From positions 1 to 64,000 of the forward strand of contig JANWJR010000137.1 of the NCBI GenBank assembly GCA_025451835.1: 64,000 bases of DNA, in the 5' to 3' direction. Source of the stretch: Candidatus Acidiferrales bacterium. Its GTDB lineage: Bacteria; Acidobacteriota; Terriglobia; Acidiferrales; UBA7541. The notes beneath the pieces are model-generated. The model ran no database searches and was not told the origin of the DNA. It was given only the letters and a program-made list of their open reading frames with translations. The translations under genes and the position numbers were made by a program. Shown here piece after piece: positions 31,787-43,076 of this stretch; the stretch's first letter is position 1, and the number at the start of each line of letters is the position of its first letter.

Positions 31787-33640
31787 CTAGCCGAGAATTT
31801 CCTCGATCTTGTTTTCGATCTCCGACTGCTTGAATGGCTTGCCTTGAATCTTGTTGTAGCCTTGCGCGTCCACCAGATACCTGGCTCGCAGCACCATGAC
31901 GAGCTGACCCATGTTCATTTCCGGCACGAGAATCTTGTCGTAGCGCTGCAAGACGTCGCCTAGATTTCTGGGCAGCGGGTTCAGATGGCGCAGGTGCACG
32001 TGCCCTATGCGCCGGCCCTTGGCGCGCTGCGTGCTCACTGCCGCCGTGATGGGACCGTGCGTCGAACCCCAGGCGACGATCAGCAATTCGCCCGACGGAT
32101 CACCCGCGGGGACTGCATCGGGAATATCGTCCGCCACCGCCTGCACTTTTGCAGCGCGCAATTGAACCATGTGCTCGTGGTTCAGCGGCTCATAGTTCAC
32201 GTTACCGGTCACGTCCTTTTTTTCGATTCCGCCGATGCGGTGCTCGAGTCCTTTCGTGCCGGGAATTGCCCACGGCCGCGCGAGAGTTTCCGGATTGCGC
32301 TTGTAGGGCTGGAAACCTTCTGGATTGGTTTCAAAATGCACGGGAATCTCGGGCAAGTCGGAGACACTGGGAATGCGCCATGGTTCCGCGCCATTCGCGA
32401 GAAACCCGTCGGACAGGATGATCACCGGAACCATATATTTAATCGCGATGCGGCTGGCTTCGAGCGCGATCCAGAAACAGTCGCCGGGCGACGAGGGAGC
32501 CAGCACTGGAATCGGCGCCTCGGAATTTCTTCCGAAGAGCGCTTGCAAGAGATCCGCCTGCTCGGTCTTTGTCGGCAGGCCCGTCGAAGGGCCGCCGCGC
32601 TGAATGTCGCAGACGACGAGCGGCAGTTCGACCGCCACGGCAAGGCCGAGGGCTTCTGTTTTCAACGCCATGCCGGGGCCGGAGGTTGTGGTGATGCCCA
32701 GCGCGCCCGCGTAAGCGGCGCCGATGGCCGACGTAATCGCTGCGATTTCGTCTTCAGCTTGAAATGTCATCACGCCAAAATCTTTGTAGGACGAAAGCTC
32801 GTGCAGAATGTCCGAGGCCGGCGTGATCGGATACGAGCCGAGGAACAGCGGGATGCCGGCTTGTTGTGAGGCCGCAACGAAGCCGATCGCCAGCGCCGAA
32901 TTGCCGCTGATATTGCGATACGTTCCTGGCTTTAATTTTGCCGGCGGGATTTCGTAGGTGATCTGAAAAGCTTCGGTAGCTTCGCAATAGCTGTAGCCGG
33001 CTTGCATCGCCAAGTGATTGGCGCGTGCCAGACTTGGCTTGCCCTTGAATTTTTCGTCAAGCCACCGCAGCGTATGATCCATCGAACGGTTGTAAAGCCA
33101 GTAGCACATGCCGAGCGCAAAGAAATTCTTACAGCGATCGGAGCTTTTTGCATCGAGGCCGAGTTCCTTGAGCGCAGCGCGAGTCAGCTTGGCGAGTTCG
33201 ATTTTAAAAACGCGGTAGCCATCGAGCGAATGATCCTCGAGAGGATTCGAGGTCATTTGCGCCTTGCGGAGATCCATTTCCTCGAAGTTATCGAGGTTGA
33301 CGATCAGGATTCCGTTGGGCTTGAGGTCCGTTAGGTTCATTTTCAGCGCCGCGGGATTCATCGCGATGAGGGCGTCGACGCTGTCGCCGGGCGTGTAAAC
33401 GTCGCTCGAGGAAAATTGCACCTGGAAGCCGCTGACTCCCGGAAGAGTGCCGGCCGGAGCGCGAATCTCGGCAGGGAAATCCGGAAAGGTCGCCAGGTCG
33501 TTGCCATAGAGCGCGACCGTGTTCGTAAACTGGCTGCCGGTGATCTGCATGCCGTCCCCGGAATCGCCGCAGAAGCGGATGACGGCCTTCTCAATCACTT
33601 CGGGCTGGCGTTTCAATAGTGAATCAGAGGTTGTCGCCAT
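31787..33640 (-). CDS. korA: 2-oxoacid:ferredoxin oxidoreductase, fused gamma-alpha subunit
   Basis: 617 aa; gamma-like N-terminus (IRFCGDSGDGMQITGSQFTNTVALYGNDLATFPDFPAEIRAPAGT) and alpha domain (GSYPITPASDILHELS, TTSGPGMALKTEALGLA). Confidence 0.95.
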   Translation of the reverse strand: MATTSDSLLKRQPEVIEKAVIRFCGDSGDGMQITGSQFTNTVALYGNDLATFPDFPAEIRAPAGTLPGVSGFQVQFSSSDVYTPGDSVDALIAMNPAALKMNLTDLKPNGILIVNLDNFEEMDLRKAQMTSNPLEDHSLDGYRVFKIELAKLTRAALKELGLDAKSSDRCKNFFALGMCYWLYNRSMDHTLRWLDEKFKGKPSLARANHLAMQAGYSYCEATEAFQITYEIPPAKLKPGTYRNISGNSALAIGFVAASQQAGIPLFLGSYPITPASDILHELSSYKDFGVMTFQAEDEIAAITSAIGAAYAGALGITTTSGPGMALKTEALGLAVAVELPLVVCDIQRGGPSTGLPTKTEQADLLQALFGRNSEAPIPVLAPSSPGDCFWIALEASRIAIKYMVPVIILSDGFLANGAEPWRIPSVSDLPEIPVHFETNPEGFQPYKRNPETLARPWAIPGTKGLEHRIGGIEKKDVTGNVNYEPLNHEHMVQLRAAKVQAVADDIPDAVPAGDPSGELLIVAWGSTHGPITAAVSTQRAKGRRIGHVHLRHLNPLPRNLGDVLQRYDKILVPEMNMGQLVMVLRARYLVDAQGYNKIQGKPFKQSEIENKIEEILG

Positions 33641-34324
33641 AATTCCTCAGAAATTCGGGACGCACGAGCCGACGGTTCCCGTATCGCCGTTCCCTGATAA
33701 AGATAAGAATACTCCCAATCGCGCTGCCCGACTCAAAAAACCTAGTCCCGAAGATATTGGGGGAAGCGACCAGGTTGGAATTCGGATGGCGGGCACGGAC
33801 GCAAGATTTAGGGCCGCTCCAGGCCGGGGAACTGAGAAAGCAGGTGGATCGCTGCTGCCGCCAATTTTCATGAAGTCCGGCGGGCAGCAATGGCCTCAAA
33901 AATTGTCGATTAGACAAGGTGCCAACCCTTTGTTTCGAGTAAGTTACGGCGGTTTCTAATCCCTGTTGTGCCGATTAGAAAATAGCCGCTGGCGTGCAGT
34001 TTTTGTTGTTGCGAACCTTCAGCACTCGGACGTTGCGGTCCTGAGGCGCGTATGTACCGGCCCCGTGTGTTCTTGCCCATGCTCGATCTGGTCTCGCCGC
34101 CCATGCCGTGGCGAAGTTATCACACGGCGGGCCAGTTTCAAGCGAGACGCGATGTGGAGGTTCTGGAGGTTAGGGGCTCGATGCTAGAGGCTGGAAGGGA
34201 ACGGCGAAAAGGCAAGAGGGACGAGGGAAGAGGCAAGAAGGAAAAGGGAGCCAGACGCCCTAGCGCCAAGAGCCAGAAGGCCCCGGAGGTCCCGCGATGT
34301 CCGAGAAGAAACGCGGGAACGCAG

Positions 34325-34813
34325 TTATAGGAGCGCTAGTTCGAGGAAGCGCGCGCCGGGAACGGGATTGAAACGGTAGGGCGGCACGTCCTGGAAGCCG
34401 AGCGAGCGATACATCGCCTGGGCCTGCTCCATCTCGGGCAATGTGTCGAGGCGCATTCGACGATAGCCTGCTTGCCGGGCGGCGTCGATTGCAGCCAGGC
34501 TGAGGGTTCGTCCAATGCCGCGCCCGCGAAATCCCCGGCGCACGTAGAGGCGCTTCATTTCACAGATCGCGCCTTCGAATTTTCGCAGCGCGACGCAGCC
34601 GGCCGGGCTGGCGCTCGGAGCGCGTTGTGGGTCGTCCACAAACGCCAGCAGTAGCCGGCCATCCGGCGGCGCATACTCGCCCGGAAGTTCCGCGACCTCT
34701 ATGTCGAAATCCTGGAAGGACAAATTCACGGTGAGGCTTGCGGCGTACTCGCGGAAAAGCGCAGACACGTGATGGAGGGCGTCCTTTGAATCGGCAGGTA
34801 CGATGCGAAGCAT
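34325..34813 (-). CDS. GNAT-family N-acetyltransferase
   Basis: ORF 34325-34933, likely start 34813 (MLRIVPADSKD). CEMKRLYVRRGFRGRGIGRTLSLAAIDAARQAGYRRMRLDTLPEMEQAQAMYRSLGFQ. Confidence 0.88.
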   Translation of the reverse strand: MLRIVPADSKDALHHVSALFREYAASLTVNLSFQDFDIEVAELPGEYAPPDGRLLLAFVDDPQRAPSASPAGCVALRKFEGAICEMKRLYVRRGFRGRGIGRTLSLAAIDAARQAGYRRMRLDTLPEMEQAQAMYRSLGFQDVPPYRFNPVPGARFLELALL

Positions 34814-35047
34814 GACTCCTCGATTGCCGCAAGCGAGTTGATAATGTGAATTGCTAGTGTGGGAGGAATCGCGGAGGTCGCCAAGGCCCAAAATGGATGC
34901 AACCAAATTGGATGGGCTTTTCAATCGACGCACCTAAACAGCAATCATGCCGAGGGCGCCGAAGGACGGGCGGGTGATGTCATGCTAATGTTTTCCGAAT
35001 GCTATTGATCTTCCGTTGCGCGAATATAGCGAGCCTGGAGAACTGCA

Positions 35048-36262
35048 ATGGCGCTGGACAAGCCCATAGAAGAGATAAACGAAGTGGACCTCACGTCTCT
35101 GATAGATGCAGGCACGCCCGAACTGAAGACGTTGGATTACAAGCAGTCGCTACCTGGGAATTCTGACGACGACCGCAAGGAGTTCGTCGCAGATATTTCG
35201 TCGTTTGCGAATGCGGCTGGCGGCCATCTGATTTATGGGATGCGTGCGGACGAAGGTGTGCCCGTGGAGCTGTTAGGAGTGGATGCCGAAGGCGACGGAG
35301 CGATTCTCCGCTTGGAAAGCTTGATACGAGATGGAATTGATCCTAGGATTACAGGCATCCATTCCACCGCTATCAAGCTAGCTAACTCCCGGACGGCTAT
35401 TCTCATCCGCGTTCCGAAGAGCTTCTCATCTCCACACATGGTTAGATTTAAGAATACGTCGCGCTTTTACTCTCGTGCCTCCAATGGGAAGTATCAATTG
35501 GATGTTCATGAGATTCGGGCGGCGTTTCTCGGCTCCGAGACAACAGCGGAACGCATACGGAATTTCAGGCTCGATCGCGTTTCGCGCATTCGGGCGCGGG
35601 AGACTGGGATCCCGTTGCGTGCTGGTCCGTGTACAGCACTCCACATCATCCCGCTTACCGCCTTTGGAGGCAGCGCGATATACGATGTGATCGCGCTAAA
35701 GCGGAGTGTCGCCATCAACCAGACTCTGGCACCCTTGTTTCACGATCTTGCGAATCATTCCAGGATTAACTTCGACGGTCTACTAATCGTAGCAAATAAC
35801 TAGAATCCAGAGGGGTTCTTACAGCTCTACAGAAATGGCATCCTAGAAACGGCAGACGCCACGTTCATTTCGATTGCCGAGAGTTTCGAGACGGGGAAGA
35901 AGATTTCCGGTTTGTCGCTTGAGGTATGCCTGTTCAGGTCCATCGGGAGACTACTACCAGTTCTCCAATCGCTTGGAGTTGATCCTCCTCTGCTGCTGAT
36001 GTTCGCTTTAATTGATGTTCGGGGTCACACAATGTATCCAAGAGATTGCTTCGGTTTTACCCGCGGAGGAGCGCCTTTCGATCAGGAGGTGCTAATGCCT
36101 CAGGAAGTACTGATCGACACATATTCCGCAGATTTGCCCTTGGTCATGAAGCCCATTGTCGATGAGATATGGAATGCCGCAGGTTTCGAATGCTCATTTT
36201 ATTATAAAGATGGCAAATGGATCGGCGAGGAGGTTGCTTCTCAACGCGGCGGCAGACTCTGA
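35048..36262 (+). pseudogene. AlbA_2 (Schlafen AlbA_2-like) ATP-binding protein interrupted by one in-frame TAG
   Basis: ORFs 35048-35803 and 35912-36262 share a frame; the 35804-35911 stretch is also open. Only TAG at 35801-35803 interrupts. N-terminal LDYKQSLPGNSDDDRKEFVADISSFANAAGGHLIYGM is the AlbA_2 signature. Confidence 0.65.
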
Positions 36263-36381
36263 GGATACGTTCCGCCAACCGCGAGTATGCCAACACGCGG
36301 CAGGGTCGTCGCTCCTGTGAGTCCAGTATTCTAACCAATGCACACTGCAGACGCAGCGAAGTACAGTGTCCCAGCGTACCA

Positions 36382-36413
36382 TTGACTTTCGCTTTTGATT
36401 CGCCTTACACTAG
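36382..36413 (+). promoter_or_regulatory. Putative lexA promoter with overlapping SOS-like operator
   Basis: TTGACT (36382-36387), 18 nt spacer, TACACT (36406-36411); TTCGCCTTACACTAG at 36399-36413 shared with recA. Confidence 0.5.
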
Positions 36414-36427
36414 GACGCGATCCGGGA

Positions 36428-36496
36428 TGACGATTCGACCTGCGATCTGGGTGACGATCCGACCTGCTGCGACGGTCTGGTCCGGGGTGACGAGCG
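36428..36496 (+). repeat. Short direct repeats in the lexA 5' leader
   Basis: TGACGATTCGACCTGC (36428-36443) and TGACGATCCGACCTGC (36452-36467), plus partial TGACGAGCGA from 36488. Confidence 0.6.
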
Positions 36497-37120
36497 ATGA
36501 CACTGACGAAGCGGCAGAAAGAAGTGCTGAACTACCTGGTGGGGTTCCTCGACAAGAACGGGTACTCGCCAAGCTTTGAAGAGATCGCTCACGCGCTGAA
36601 GCTGACGTCGCTTGCGACAGTACACAAGCATCTCTCGACGCTCGAGAAAAAAGGATTTATCCGGCGCGGGTATAACCAGAGCCGGTCGATTGAAGTGACG
36701 CAACTGCCGAAGCCGGTGCGCGAGGAGATTCTCGACCGGCACGTAGTGGAGTTGCCGTTGGCTGGACGGATCGCGGCGGGGCGTCCTTTGGAAGCGGTGG
36801 AAGATCGCGAAACAATTTCTCTGGCGGATTTTGCGCGCGGGCAGAACACGTTCGTGCTACAGGTGAAAGGCGAATCGATGCGCGACGATCATATTCTCGA
36901 TGGCGACTACATCGTGGTCGAGCAGACTCAGGTGGCGAATCCCGGAGAAACCGTGGTCGCGCTGGTGGGCGAGGACGAAGCGACGGTAAAGCGTTTCTAT
37001 CGCGAGCCGGGAGGAAAAATTCGCTTGCAGCCCGCGAATTCGCAGATGGCGCCAATTGTTGTCCCCTCAGCGGACGTGAAGATACAGGGACGCGTGGTGG
37101 GGGTTCTGCGCAAGTACTAG
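36497..37120 (+). CDS. lexA: LexA repressor
   Basis: 207 aa; MTLTKRQKEVLNYLVGFLDKNGYSPSFEEIAHALKLTSLATVHKHLSTLEKKGFI wHTH, then VELPLAGRIAAGRPLEAVE and GESMRDDHILDGDYIVVE. Confidence 0.96.
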   Translation: MTLTKRQKEVLNYLVGFLDKNGYSPSFEEIAHALKLTSLATVHKHLSTLEKKGFIRRGYNQSRSIEVTQLPKPVREEILDRHVVELPLAGRIAAGRPLEAVEDRETISLADFARGQNTFVLQVKGESMRDDHILDGDYIVVEQTQVANPGETVVALVGEDEATVKRFYREPGGKIRLQPANSQMAPIVVPSADVKIQGRVVGVLRKY

Positions 37121-37275
37121 CTTCCTCGGAGTATTTTGAGTGTTGGATGAATGGAAGTCCAATTAGCCTGCGAGATGCGATTGCCTTGAAACTCAGAAGT
37201 CCGCTGGGCCCCGCGTAGCACAGCACACATTGCCGTAACTGAACGCCCGCAGATTGGTTCGCTTGCGGAGAGCTT

Positions 37276-39681
37276 CTAGGGTTCTTCAGAACTGAGCGCT
37301 TCGCGTACTTTTCGGAGGAGAACCGAGCGGGTAAACGGCTTTGAGAGCAGTAGAGTGTTCGGATTCAATACTCCTCGCCGGGCAATCACGTCGTCGGTGT
37401 AGCCAGACATATAGAGTATGCGTAGATCCGGCGAAAGCTTCTTGAGACGGGTTGCCAGCTTCCGTCCATCCATCTCAGGCATGACAACATCGGTCAAAAG
37501 CAGATGAATCTTGCACGCGGGATTCTCGACCAACCGGATTGCTTCCCCGGCTCCGCTGGCTTCCAGCACTTCGTAGCCGCTAGCCTCGAGCAGTTCGCGC
37601 ACCAACTCTCGTAAGGCTGCCTCATCCTCCACGACCAGTATTGTTTCCCGGCCTTTCGGGAATTCTTCTCCAGGAGGAGCGGGCTCCGCCGAAGCTGAGG
37701 CTTTCTCGAAGCGCGGGAAATATATTTTGAAGGTCGTGCCCTGCCCGGGCTCGCTGTACGTCATCAGGTATCCGCCATTCTGTTTGACGATGCCGTAGAC
37801 GGTCGAAAGGCCCAGCCCGGTACCCTTGCCGGGTTCCTTGGTCGTGAAGAAAGGCTCGAAAACGCGGGCCAGTGTCGTCGCTTCCATCCCCACGCCCGTA
37901 TCGCTCACGGAAACCATCACATAGTGTCCCACTCGCGCGCCCGGATGCTGGCGCACATATACCTCGTCGACCTCGACGTTGGCCGTTTCGACGATTAGCT
38001 TTCCCCCCTGGGGCATCGCGTCGCGGGCATTGACCGCCAAATTTATAAACACTTGTTCGAGTTGCGCCGGATCGGCTTTCACCAGGCCCATGCTGGCGTC
38101 CGGACGGAGGACCAGTTCCACATCCTCGCCGATCAATGGACGGAGGAGCATTTCGGTGTTGCGTATCGACGCGTTCATATCCAGGATGCGCGGCTCGATA
38201 ACCTGTTTGCGGCCGAATGCCAGGAGCTGTCGCGTAAGGTCCGCGGCGCGACCGGCCGAATGCCTAATGGTCTCCGCTCGCTTGAAAAGAGGCTCATTGC
38301 CGCTCAGCTGCTCTTGGAGAATTTCAATTTGTCCCAGAATCACGCTGAGGAGATTATTGAAATCATGAGCGATGCCACCCGCGAGCTGTCCGACCGCCTC
38401 CATCCTTTGGACCTGGAGAATCTGCTTTTCCAAACTGCGCCGTTCCGTCACGTCTTCAGCGAAAACCTCGAGGCACGGCTTGCGGTCCTCGTCGTTCTCC
38501 GCCCAACGGCCACTCATGCGCACGGCGATGATTTTGCCGTCCTTCCGCTTCCATTCTGCTTCGATATCCCTGAACTCTCTGTATGCCCAGTATTCGGCAA
38601 CTAGCTTCCGTCCAAATTCCGGATCGCGATAAATATCCCCGACGATGTCGTGTTCCATCAGCTCGGCTTCCGACGAGTATCCCAGCATCTTCACCATCGC
38701 CGGATTCAAGGCCAGGAATTTCCCGCCCAGGGTGGCGCGGTAGATTGCGAAGGGTGCATCTTGAATGAGAGAACGAAAGCGCGACCGTGATTTAAGGAGT
38801 GCATCCTGGGCTTGAATGCGATCCGTAATGTCGTGTGAGACGGAAAGCATGCATAGCTGGCTGCCGATCAAGACGCGCGTCGCCGACACTCGCGCGTGCC
38901 TGATTTCTCCCGTCTTGGTCCGGAATCGGAATTGCTCTTCGCGGACTTCGCCGGTCCGGCCCAATTTCTCAAGCACCTCGCGATGCGGTCTTTCTTCCAC
39001 CCATATATCAAGTTCTGCGGGGGTCTTGCCTATCACTTCTTCTGGTTTATATCCGGTTAGGCGAGTAAACCCTTCATTTATTTCTATGTACCGCCGGTCC
39101 GGGAGAGTTCGGAGCGTGATAGCGTCGGGGCTTGACTGAATCATTTTTGCGTATTTTTCTTCGGATTGCCGGAGTTCCTGAGTAGCATGATGGAGTCGCG
39201 AAATATCTCGGATTATGCCGGTAAAAATGCGCGTTTTCGGCATGACGTGTTCGTCGACAGAAATCTCAAGAGGGAGTTCCTTGCCGGATTTATGCAAGCC
39301 TTTTAGTTCGAGTGCTGCCCACGAAGACTGTTGCCGGCCAGTTTTCAGGTATTGCTCGAAAGCGGCTCGATACGGCTCGTGAAGATATCGGGGTATAAGC
39401 ATCGTAATTTCCTGGCCGACAACTTCGGAGACACCGTATCCGAAGATTCTCTCCGTCGCGGGATTTGCAAAGAGGATTTGACTTCGCTCGTCCATCGCGA
39501 TGATGGCATAAGAGGTCCCTACGGCCAGGGCGTGAAGCACGTGTTCCAGGGCCGCGTCGCGGTCTTTGGGTACTGCACCCGTCATTTCATCCCGAGGCTT
39601 TGTCATAAGATGGCGCCGGTTCCCCAGCACCGGACGGTTTCCACCGGTGGACTTCCGGAGAGAAGAAGCGGGGTCGTCCAC
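37276..39681 (-). CDS. Multi-PAS hybrid sensor histidine kinase with C-terminal receiver domain
   Basis: 801 aa; repeated PAS segments, [22 protein letters not shown]-box, [18 protein letters not shown] ATPase, and receiver [19 protein letters not shown]...[13 protein letters not shown]. Confidence 0.93.
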   Translation of the reverse strand: MDDPASSLRKSTGGNRPVLGNRRHLMTKPRDEMTGAVPKDRDAALEHVLHALAVGTSYAIIAMDERSQILFANPATERIFGYGVSEVVGQEITMLIPRYLHEPYRAAFEQYLKTGRQQSSWAALELKGLHKSGKELPLEISVDEHVMPKTRIFTGIIRDISRLHHATQELRQSEEKYAKMIQSSPDAITLRTLPDRRYIEINEGFTRLTGYKPEEVIGKTPAELDIWVEERPHREVLEKLGRTGEVREEQFRFRTKTGEIRHARVSATRVLIGSQLCMLSVSHDITDRIQAQDALLKSRSRFRSLIQDAPFAIYRATLGGKFLALNPAMVKMLGYSSEAELMEHDIVGDIYRDPEFGRKLVAEYWAYREFRDIEAEWKRKDGKIIAVRMSGRWAENDEDRKPCLEVFAEDVTERRSLEKQILQVQRMEAVGQLAGGIAHDFNNLLSVILGQIEILQEQLSGNEPLFKRAETIRHSAGRAADLTRQLLAFGRKQVIEPRILDMNASIRNTEMLLRPLIGEDVELVLRPDASMGLVKADPAQLEQVFINLAVNARDAMPQGGKLIVETANVEVDEVYVRQHPGARVGHYVMVSVSDTGVGMEATTLARVFEPFFTTKEPGKGTGLGLSTVYGIVKQNGGYLMTYSEPGQGTTFKIYFPRFEKASASAEPAPPGEEFPKGRETILVVEDEAALRELVRELLEASGYEVLEASGAGEAIRLVENPACKIHLLLTDVVMPEMDGRKLATRLKKLSPDLRILYMSGYTDDVIARRGVLNPNTLLLSKPFTRSVLLRKVREALSSEEP

Positions 39682-40171
39682 CGGCTATCAGACACATCGT
39701 CTCCAGCGTGAGCCGGTTGCCTATAAAGCCATCCTACCAGTGTTTAACGTCTCCAACACGAGGACTGTCGCCCCAGACTCCCACGGCAATCTGGCTATCC
39801 CGGTTGATGTGCCGACCACAGGTCTCGCTAACTTGGGCATCGTCCATGGGCATCATCCGCTTGACAAACGGGCCGTGCGCCTGCAACATCTTGCTCCAGC
39901 CCTCATAACACTTGCCAAGCAGTATCGCCAACTTGCTATTCAAGATAGAGCTGCAAGCCAGTCGCTTGCGCCCTTTCTTGGGCGGCGCCTGATCTGCACT
40001 GAAACGCGCTGATTTAATGCTGCGCGTCTGAGTACAGGTTTTGAACAGTTAGCTGAACGGGCACATGCGGCCTATTTTGGATTTGGAACGCGTGCGGCGG
40101 GGGAATAGATTGAATGTCCCGGTCCTAATTATACAAGCTGGTTCCGGCGCACCTGGGCCCAAGGAGGGTAA

Positions 40172-40747
40172 ATGTGGGGAGACAAAAAACCGGACACTCC
40201 ATATAAGAGTCCGCTCCCGCAGCAGCAGCCAACTTCAACCGCAACATTCGCACCGGCGACGCCGAGTGCAACAGCTTATCCTGGGGAGGTTAAGAAAATG
40301 GCACCACTCGATTCCGCATATCCAACGACGACTTCTTCCGCTAGCGGCACTGCCCGGCTGGGAGCAAGCCTGCACGTAAAAGGCGAGATTACCGGCAACG
40401 AAGACCTGCACATTGATGGCAGCGTCGAGGGGCTGGTGCAGCTCGAAGACCGGAAGCTGACGGTCGGCGCAAGCGCTCGCGTGACGGCAGACATCATCGC
40501 CCGCGAAGTGGTTGTGTATGGGAACGTAAAGGGAAATCTGCGCGCGCGCGACCGCATCGAGATCAAGAAGGACGGCTCGGTGGTGGGCGACCTGACGACG
40601 GCGCGGATCATGATAGAAGACGGCGCGTATTTCAAAGGCTCGATCGAAATCGACAAGGCTGGCGATGCCAGCGATAGCGATTCTGATAAGCCGTCTTTCT
40701 CGCGCGCGGCGCGTAGCACCGTCGGAACAAGTTCCTCCTCGGTTTAG
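40172..40747 (+). CDS. Bactofilin family cytoskeletal protein
   Basis: 191 aa; LGASLHVKGEITGNEDLHIDGSVEGLVQLEDRKLTVGASARVTADIIAREVVVYGNVKGNLRARDRIEIKKDGSVVGDLTTARIMIEDGAYFKGSIEI. Confidence 0.92.
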   Translation: MWGDKKPDTPYKSPLPQQQPTSTATFAPATPSATAYPGEVKKMAPLDSAYPTTTSSASGTARLGASLHVKGEITGNEDLHIDGSVEGLVQLEDRKLTVGASARVTADIIAREVVVYGNVKGNLRARDRIEIKKDGSVVGDLTTARIMIEDGAYFKGSIEIDKAGDASDSDSDKPSFSRAARSTVGTSSSSV

Positions 40748-40883
40748 TCCCCGTATCCGAACCGGCTGGCGGGTCACCCGCGGGTGCGTCATCGCTGCTA
40801 AGGCGGAACGCGAACGAGGGTGCCTCGCCACGAAGTTGCTACTCTATGCCGGCTCGGACCCATATGGTCTTTATTCTCTTCAA

Positions 40884-40912
40884 TTGACATGCTGGGGTTC
40901 GTCCCTTAAACT
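40884..40912 (+). promoter_or_regulatory. Putative sigma70-type promoter for rplM-rpsI
   Basis: TTGACA (40884-40889), 17 nt spacer, TAAACT (40907-40912). Confidence 0.65.
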
Positions 40913-40949
40913 CAGAGTTTGTCTTCACAGGAAAGGTGTGACTGGGCAG

Positions 40950-41399
40950 ATGCGGACGTATGTGGCAAAGGGCCGAGAGGCTGAAGAGCTGTCGGTTGGG
41001 AAGAATTGGTTCGTGGTTGACGCCAACGGGCAGGTGCTCGGGCGGCTGGCGACGCGCGTCGCGCGTCTGCTGATCGGGAAGGACAAGGCGAATTTCACCC
41101 CTCACCTTGATTGCGGCGATCACGTGGTGGTGATCAACGCGGAACGCATCAAGCTGACTGGGAACAAGATCGATCAGAAGATTTACTACCACCACAGCGG
41201 TTATCCGGGCGGATTGAAGGAAACGCCGATTCGCCTGTTGTTGCAACGCCGTCCCGAAGAGGTTGTGCGCGAAGCCGTGCTGGGTATGCTCCCGAAGAAT
41301 AAACTTCGCGCGCGAAGAGCAAAGAAGCTGCGTGTTTATGCCGGAAGTGAAGCGCTCGCCCGCCACGCCGGACAAAATCCTCAGCCACTCGCGCTGTAA
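40950..41399 (+). CDS. rplM: 50S ribosomal protein L13
   Basis: ATG at 40950 within ORF 40665-41399; KNWFVVDANGQVLGRLATRVARLLIGKDKANFTPHLDCGDHVVVINAERIKLTGNK. Confidence 0.96.
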   Translation: MRTYVAKGREAEELSVGKNWFVVDANGQVLGRLATRVARLLIGKDKANFTPHLDCGDHVVVINAERIKLTGNKIDQKIYYHHSGYPGGLKETPIRLLLQRRPEEVVREAVLGMLPKNKLRARRAKKLRVYAGSEALARHAGQNPQPLAL

Positions 41400-41487
41400 C
41401 CCAGGGAATCGAGTTTCGAAAAAACCCGCGTCTGGCGGATAAATTCGCGCGGCCGCGATCCAAGCAGATGTTGAAGCAGGAGGAAAC

Positions 41488-41910
41488 TTGAGTTCAGCTT
41501 CGAGCCCGATTGAAAGCGTTGCAGGAAAGCAGTTTTACGGCACGGGCCGCCGGCGGGAAGCCGTGGCGCGCGTGTACATCAAAATGGGACCGGCGAAGTT
41601 CACTGTGAACGGGCGCCCGGTCGAAGAATATTTTCGTAACATCGCATGGCACACAGCCGCCGTTGAGCCGCTGAAGTTCACGCAGATGGCCGATCAGCTC
41701 CAGGTGAAAGCGACGGTCAAGAGCGGCGGAGTGGGCGGTCAGGCTGGTGCAGTGCGCATGGGCCTTTCGCGCGCCATCGCGCTGCTGAATCCCGATTTGC
41801 GCCACAGTCTGCGCAAGAATGGTTTCCTGACGCGCGATTCGCGCATGAAGGAACGCAAGAAGTACGGACAGAAGGGCGCGCGCCGTCGCTTCCAGTTCAG
41901 CAAGCGATAG
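41488..41910 (+). CDS. rpsI: 30S ribosomal protein S9
   Basis: 140 aa, TTG start; FYGTGRRREAVARVYI...GGVGGQAGAVRMGLSRAIALL...LTRDSRMKERKKYGQKGARRRFQFSKR. Confidence 0.97.
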   Translation: MSSASSPIESVAGKQFYGTGRRREAVARVYIKMGPAKFTVNGRPVEEYFRNIAWHTAAVEPLKFTQMADQLQVKATVKSGGVGGQAGAVRMGLSRAIALLNPDLRHSLRKNGFLTRDSRMKERKKYGQKGARRRFQFSKR

Positions 41911-42091
41911 CTTCGCGAGAACCGGGGCGCGGCAGGTTCGCTCGGAGTCACGCCGCTTCTGCGCAGCAAGGCTTTAGCTACGGCTTCGATCTTCCGCAGC
42001 TAGGGCCAAATTCACGGCCGGCATGGAGCCGGCGGAAAAGGATGCTGGCGCGACCAGCGCTACGAAGCATCCCTCTAAAGGAGGAGGTACT

Positions 42092-42994
42092 TTGGGAGTA
42101 GAAATTACGATGAAAGAGTTGCTGGAGGCCGGCGTTCATTTCGGCCACCAGACGCGGCGCTGGAATCCGAAGATGAAGGAATACATCTTCGGCGAGCGCA
42201 ACGGAATCCACATTATTGACCTGCAGAAAACCCTCAAGATGTTTCGCGAGGCAGCACGCTATGTAGCGGAGCAAGCCGGCCAGGGCCGGAGCGTGCTTTT
42301 CCTGGGAACCAAGCGCCAGGCGCAGGAAGCTATCGCCGAAGAAGCCAATCGCTGCGGCATGTTTTACGTTAACCATCGCTGGCTAGGCGGTACTCTGACG
42401 AACTGGGTGACGCTGCAAAAATCAATCAAACGATTGAAGCTGCTGAAGGCCATGGCGGACGATGGCCGCATCGCTCAATTTTCGAAGAAGGAAGGCGCGC
42501 GTCTGGATCGCGAGCTGAAACATCTCAAGCAGAATTTTTCCGGCGTGGAAAATATGGCGACGCTCCCGGACGTGATGTTCGTGATCGATCCGAATGCGGA
42601 ACTGATCGCGGTGCGTGAGGCGCGGCGGATGGGTGTGCCCGTCGTCGCCATCGTGGATACGAATTGCGACCCGAATCTTGTCGACTGGGTCATTCCCGGC
42701 AACGATGATGCGTTGCGCGCCATTCGATTGTTCACGTCAAAGATATCCGATGCAGTGCTCGCGGGCCGCCAATCTTACGAACAGACGCAAATCGCCGACC
42801 AGAAAGCCGCCCAAGGACTGGGAGAGGAAGGCGTTGATTACGTTGATACCAGCGCCTACGAGGTTTACGAAAAACAGGAAGGAGACTTCGTGGAAGCCGA
42901 GGCGAGCGCGTTCGTAACCGGCGAAGAAGCAGCGCCCGTTGAGGAAGCAGCCCCGGCTGCAAACGAGGACAAAAGCGTTTCGAGCAAACCGTAA
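42092..42994 (+). CDS. rpsB: 30S ribosomal protein S2
   Basis: TTG at 42092 after SD-like [52 protein letters not shown] and [26 protein letters not shown]. Confidence 0.96.
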   Translation: MGVEITMKELLEAGVHFGHQTRRWNPKMKEYIFGERNGIHIIDLQKTLKMFREAARYVAEQAGQGRSVLFLGTKRQAQEAIAEEANRCGMFYVNHRWLGGTLTNWVTLQKSIKRLKLLKAMADDGRIAQFSKKEGARLDRELKHLKQNFSGVENMATLPDVMFVIDPNAELIAVREARRMGVPVVAIVDTNCDPNLVDWVIPGNDDALRAIRLFTSKISDAVLAGRQSYEQTQIADQKAAQGLGEEGVDYVDTSAYEVYEKQEGDFVEAEASAFVTGEEAAPVEEAAPAANEDKSVSSKP

Positions 42995-43076
42995 CCGCTG
43001 GTAACGCACCCCTGGCTTGGGCGAACCTTCCGGCCGGGCCCGCAAGAGAATTCACCGAAAAGGAATTGAGTCATTT

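Noticed and set aside
39734-40012. Minus-strand ORF between the hybrid kinase and bactofilin as an IS remnant
   Set aside because: Only a short TTG-initiated frame, no transposase motif, no inverted repeats or target duplication seen.
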